64,000 nt of DNA, taken from positions 62,001-126,000 of the forward strand of contig JAJEKV010000569.1 in the NCBI GenBank assembly GCA_021234155.1. The letters are read 5' to 3'. Position 1 is the stretch's first letter. The number at the start of each line of letters is the position of its first letter. The translations under genes and the position numbers were made by a program. A model generated the notes under the pieces. The model saw only the letters and a list, made by a program, of their open reading frames with translations. It made no database searches and was not told the DNA's origin. This DNA comes from Isoetes taiwanensis (Eukaryota > Streptophyta > Lycopodiopsida > Isoetales > Isoetaceae). Shown in pieces: positions 59,926-64,000 of the stretch.

Positions 59926-61782
59926 TGCACTGTCCCCTTATGCTTTGGGTGTGCATTGCATGGCTCATAGAATGAATCTTGTTTATACAAGATTGTTGAT
60001 AATTGTGACAATGTTAGGAAGATTGAAGCCTTGATAAAGGACACTTATAATTTCTTTTGCTGAAGCTAAAAAAGCTATGTCTCATGCTACACATATCTTA
60101 CTGTATCATGCTTATAATTTCTTGCTTTGGTATCTCAACCGTTTTCAGATTTTGCAAGTTCAAAAGATGGCAATGGATTTGACTAAGGGTAATAAGTTGT
60201 TAAAGATCAAGTTAGCACGAGATGGATATTACTCTATAAACCAATACAAAGTTTATTTTGGAATATCCTTCATTAGTAGGATTAATGGATAACCTATCAT
60301 CAAAAAAGCAGCCAAGATTCTAAAAATCCCATAGTACTACTTGCTCACCTTTCGATTGTCAGAATACTTTCCTATCAAATTATATAATTTCAAATGTGGC
60401 ATTTCACCTTCTTTGTAACATTTCCTTCCACCTCAAACTCAAGTATGTCCTTATACTTTTAGGTTCCAAAGATATAAATACGCCTGGCTTCCTACCACCA
60501 AGAATATGGCTATTCCAATCAGCATTTGCAATGTGGATATATCTGTTATACATCCAACATAGCTCAAGTTATCTCTCAATATATCTTGGCCAAATGTTTA
60601 GGATCATTTCTATTTACTCAATCCTTTGATCCAATCTATGTGTTCTAGAAAACACTTACTTTTCCCTCGACAAATACAAGAATCTTTCAAATCCTCCAAA
60701 TCCTACTTCAGCTATAAACTTGGATGGAAACATGCACAAAGACCGCTTACAAGAACATGCACAAAACTTTAATCTCCAAATAGAGTCATTATATAGGGTA
60801 ATGGCATTTTCTTCTATGTCAATTCCATAACTATCTATACAAGATTTCCAAACTAGCCACCTTGAGAACCCACGAACCATCAAATGCAATCCGCACAAAC
60901 TTAACCTCAGCCTTTATATCTTATTTTAACTCGCATTCTTGTTACTTTGAACTCAATTATAATCTGTCTCAAATTGACTCAAGAACAATAGCTGAGGATA
61001 TATTAACACCTCATACTCAAAGATCCAAGCATCAACTCACTACTAGCAAGCCACTTAATATCTCCTTAATGTAGAACTTAAAATTTGGTAAACGAGACCA
61101 CAAGAGAAAATGTAAGTCGGGTAAAATGCCTCCATGGTCTTGAATTTCCCCAAACGCCTTGAAACACATGGCAATTAACTGTTATGTTGCATAGGGTCCG
61201 TGCATGGTTTTTCTTACTAAATTGCTTTTCAAGAGCACTATAGAATTTCCCACTATGTGATCTTTGTAAATTTCAGTAATTAGGCATGGCTAGATAATGC
61301 ACTTAGGACAACAAAGATCATGCAACAACAGGGATGTCCTATGCTAAACAGAAGCTGGTAAAAATGCTTCCATGGGCCTGGATTTCCCAAACACAGTATA
61401 TACGTGGCCTGTTCATGACAATGCGGGCCTACTGGTGGGTTTGACTGTATTAGAGGAAGGATATAACCAAGATGTTCTCTTTGAGAGGCAGCATATCTCC
61501 AATATACGGTAAGTCCCTTGCACAATTTATTCAAAGTACTTCTAACTAGAGGGGAGACTATCTGGTTGTCTTTGTAAAGTTGCGCATATGAGAAACACAA
61601 ATAATGTATGCGAGTTTGGTCATTAGGGTTCCAGAACTGTAGTTATGCTTTTTGTTGCTCTGATACAACTATGAAATCCATGCAATGGCTTATATGCAAC
61701 AATCTCTATGCCTCATCTGGAATGATTTGCCGAGGAAAGCAAGTTAATTAAGTGCCATGGTTGTCTCTTATCCTAATCTGCC
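59926..61782. other. Intergenic
   Basis: No recognised gene. A minus-strand 80-codon frame (60656-60898) and a 106-codon frame (61280-61600) show no domain I can name. Confidence 0.35.
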
Positions 61783-62062
61783 TCTTTTAGGGCACAAGTT
61801 TACATTTGTGAATAAAATTGAGCTTTGTGTACACAATAGGGAACATGATATGGACTTCATAGTTTAGCATATACAAAAGATGAACAGAAACAATCCTTTT
61901 ATATATTAGCTTTCTTGCAATTTCTTTTAGGGCACAAGTTTACATTTGTGAATAAAATTGAGCTTTGTGTACACAATAGGGAATATGATATGGGCTTCAT
62001 AGTTTAGCATATACAAAAGATGAATAGAAACAATCTTTTTATATATTAGCTTTCTTGCAATT
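61783..62062. repeat. Tandem duplication, 2 x 140 bp
   Basis: TCTTTTAGGGCACAAGTTTA recurs exactly 140 bases apart (61783 and 61923), and the copies differ at only a handful of bases (for example GAACATGATATGG against GAATATGATATGG). It is recent. Confidence 0.95.
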
Positions 62063-63695
62063 TTGTGCTGCGCCATGAAAAATTTGGACCATGAAAACTT
62101 GAACATTATGGTTCTGATTGCATCCCATAATTCTCAGCTATGCTGTTGTTTGCAGGTGGAATGGGCTTGCTGTGCTAAAATGGTCACGTCTCTATATGTT
62201 TTTTTTGTTACTGAAAACTTTGAACATCTTCTGGTCGTTGGAACTTTAGAAATAGTAAAAATGCATAAGAATGCATGCAGGTGTCTTTGCATGCAGGTGC
62301 AAAGGTTTTTCTCTTGAAACCCTTCGATGTGGGTTTTTTTAATCCTAGTAGTAATGATTGTACTAGCCCATTGTATGGGTCCCATGACCTATTGGTCTCC
62401 TCGTGGACGTAAAAAATCTATTCTATTCTATTCTATTCTATTCTATTCTTGCATATTTAAAGGTTTTAAAATTAAATTAATGGTTAGGAGATCGTTAATC
62501 AAGCTATGATTTTTGCCATGATGATATGAGAACACATACGTGTTGGATGTAGTTCATGCATTGACATATTGACCATCCAGTAAACTATGGAATAAACTAT
62601 GGAATGGAGAAGGCTTTGCAAAGTATTTAGAATAAGACGTGAAATCAACCAAATAACAACTGCCATTAAAAGGCTGGTTTCACATGATGTTCTTTATATA
62701 TACTAAAGAAAAGAATTGTCATGAGGAACACAACATTTACCCCACTCTTGACGTACAAGCATATGAGGTGCCCACCTAAGGTGCGCAATCCTCCTATATT
62801 ATAAAACCGTGATAAAGGTGATGCATGTGTTGGCGTGATCAACAGCCGAGATTTTGCGAATATCCCTCCGCCTTGATCGATGGCCTAGATTGTCCCTATT
62901 TTCCTCCGCTCTCATGGATAGCCTAGATTGCACCACATTGCATGCAAAGAGCAGGCAAGATGTGATGTGGACTTCCAAATGTCTATAACCAAGCGACGTG
63001 TCCACAAGAAACGATGGGCAAAAAATAAAATGAAGCTGGTCGAATGGTCCCGATGGAATGAACATGCCTTCAAAGGAAACATGGCTATGGCGAGATTCAT
63101 ACGACTTCTAAAAACTACTGCATAGAAGAAATACAAATGTTTATTCCCTTTGTGCATCATAAGGATGCTAGAAAATTTTTGGTCGCCGATTTTTACATGT
63201 ATGATCCTCTTCTTTACGCAGACACGGCTTTTCCTTCGGGTTAGAAGGAGAAAAAATTGGCTCTAAAAAGGTAAAGGCATATTTTGTATTTTTTTTCCCT
63301 CCCTTATGGTGAAATTTATGTTCTTCTAAGGGCTTCTGGCGGGGTCTTGAATTTGTGTATATGATGCTAATAGATCTTTGTGATCGGAGAAATATAGGAG
63401 AAAAATTGTTTTCTGTTACAAGCCCGTGATATTTATGTTTCAGGTATTCATTGAAAGAAACAAATGGCCTTTTGATGTTGAAAATGAGACTGGTTGCAAG
63501 ATTATGCATTGTAGAGATTCTTAGGAGCTTGGGTAATGTGCTTCAATCTGTCAAAGGCGAAATGACTTCTAACGATCTTGTTATGCTTTAGAACTCAGAG
63601 CAAGAGGCATTCTCAGCAGGTTGTTGGGAATACAATACTCTAATATGCTATAAAACTCCTTAGAAAAAATACGTGTTATGCATTATCTTTCAGAT
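62063..63695. other. Intergenic with (CTATT)n tract
   Basis: No recognised gene. The microsatellite (CTATT)n lies at 62418-62449 after GTCTCCTCGTGGACGTAAAA, again LINE-tail-like. A pair of GATGGCCTAGATTG / GATAGCCTAGATTG words lies near 62879 and 62918. The 113-codon minus-strand frame 63168-63509 is unassigned. Confidence 0.4.
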
Positions 63696-63725
63696 ATTTA
63701 ATTTAATTTAATTTAATTTAATTGA
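63696..63725 (-). repeat. (TTAAA)n tail of the LINE
   Basis: About five copies of a five-base unit lie 78 bases beyond the LINE stop codon, in the place of a 3' terminal tail. Between stop and tail is the GC word GGCCCGGGGGCC. Confidence 0.7.
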
Positions 63726-63802
63726 TCAAGCCATTTTAGGCCCCCGGGCCTCTATGGCAAACAGATACATACATAATATAATCATGGAATATATATAGGC
63801 AC

Positions 63803-64000
63803 TCAATCCGAAGCGCCTGAGATATCAAAATCTTCCATGAGGTTAAACAAGCTTATAATATCTGTACGCTCCATCCAAACATCCCTAAGATATGTACTCA
63901 ATTTATGGGCTGGCATATCTAATAGTTCTCTTAGAGTCTGACCCTGTATGCCATATCTATCTCTGATGTTCTCGTATGCTGAACATTCCAAAAAAACATG
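63803..64000 (-). CDS. C-terminal end of a LINE reverse-transcriptase ORF, partial
   Basis: The minus-strand frame is open to the window edge, reads HVFLECSAYENIRDRYG, then LRELLDMPAHKLSTYLRDVW and ends TAA-type stop at 63803. The text H-x3-EC-x-AY-x2-IR followed by a Leu-rich stretch and L(S/A)-x-YL matches the zinc-binding tail (zf-RVT-like) found at the end of plant LINE polyproteins. The RT and endonuclease would lie to the right, outside the window. This stretch has no stop or shift. The family call rests on a short motif. Confidence 0.55.
   Translation of the reverse strand, partial: HVFLECSAYENIRDRYGIQGQTLRELLDMPAHKLSTYLRDVWMERTDIISLFNLMEDFDISGASD

Overview
The window looks like nuclear DNA of a land plant with a large, transposon-choked genome. 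Supporting signs are PLS-type pentatricopeptide (PPR) fragments, GT-AG introns, Ty1/copia elements with a tRNA-Met-type primer site, a Helitron helicase fragment, CACTA-like ends, a LINE end, and a decayed plant cell-wall gene (GH17 glucanase with an X8/CBM43 domain). A fern is my best guess from the PPR style and repeat load. That is inference, not something the bases prove. I see no rRNA, intact tRNA or CRISPR array. Almost every recognisable gene is broken.

Layout, left to right. 0-4 kb: a tandem duplication and a decayed copia gag-protease on the minus strand with its primer site and LTR. 4.0-11.6 kb: a probable CACTA-type DNA transposon. It has matching inverted ends, GTTGTTTTT-rich subterminal arrays, a triplicated ~315 bp repeat and a 2.1 kb minisatellite of 19 bp monomers. 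12.3-15.3 kb: a PPR pseudogene lodged between units of a ~205 bp repeat, then a second PPR fragment abutting a Helitron/PIF1 helicase fragment. 17-24 kb: duplications and one plausible small gene (20.5-20.8 kb, minus strand). 24.2-28.6 kb: a pyrimidine-rich domain headed by a hairpin element that recurs at 35.5 kb, ending at a Helitron 3' terminus. 29.3-31.8 kb: scattered exon-like pieces on the minus strand and a tandem repeat carrying splice donors. 32.0-33.1 kb: a broken, intron-containing transposase-like gene, followed by a small foldback element. 34.4-36.9 kb: a second pyrimidine-rich domain. 37-40.4 kb: microsatellites, a ~29 bp array and a GC-rich island. 41.0-42.3 kb: the GH17-X8 pseudogene. 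44.7-49.0 kb: a decayed copia element with both LTRs. 49.0-59.9 kb: AT-rich DNA possibly bounded by a second pair of inverted ends. 60-64 kb: duplications, microsatellites and the 3' end of a LINE running off the right edge.

The parts do not form a pathway. The window is a record of element insertion, gene-fragment capture, tandem duplication and decay. The most novel-looking items are the transposase-like gene at 32 kb, the CACTA candidate with its dyad-symmetric minisatellite, the duplicated hairpin element with a microhomology junction, and the repeat units carrying GTAAG splice donors. I could run no database search. Family names rest on motifs recognised by eye.
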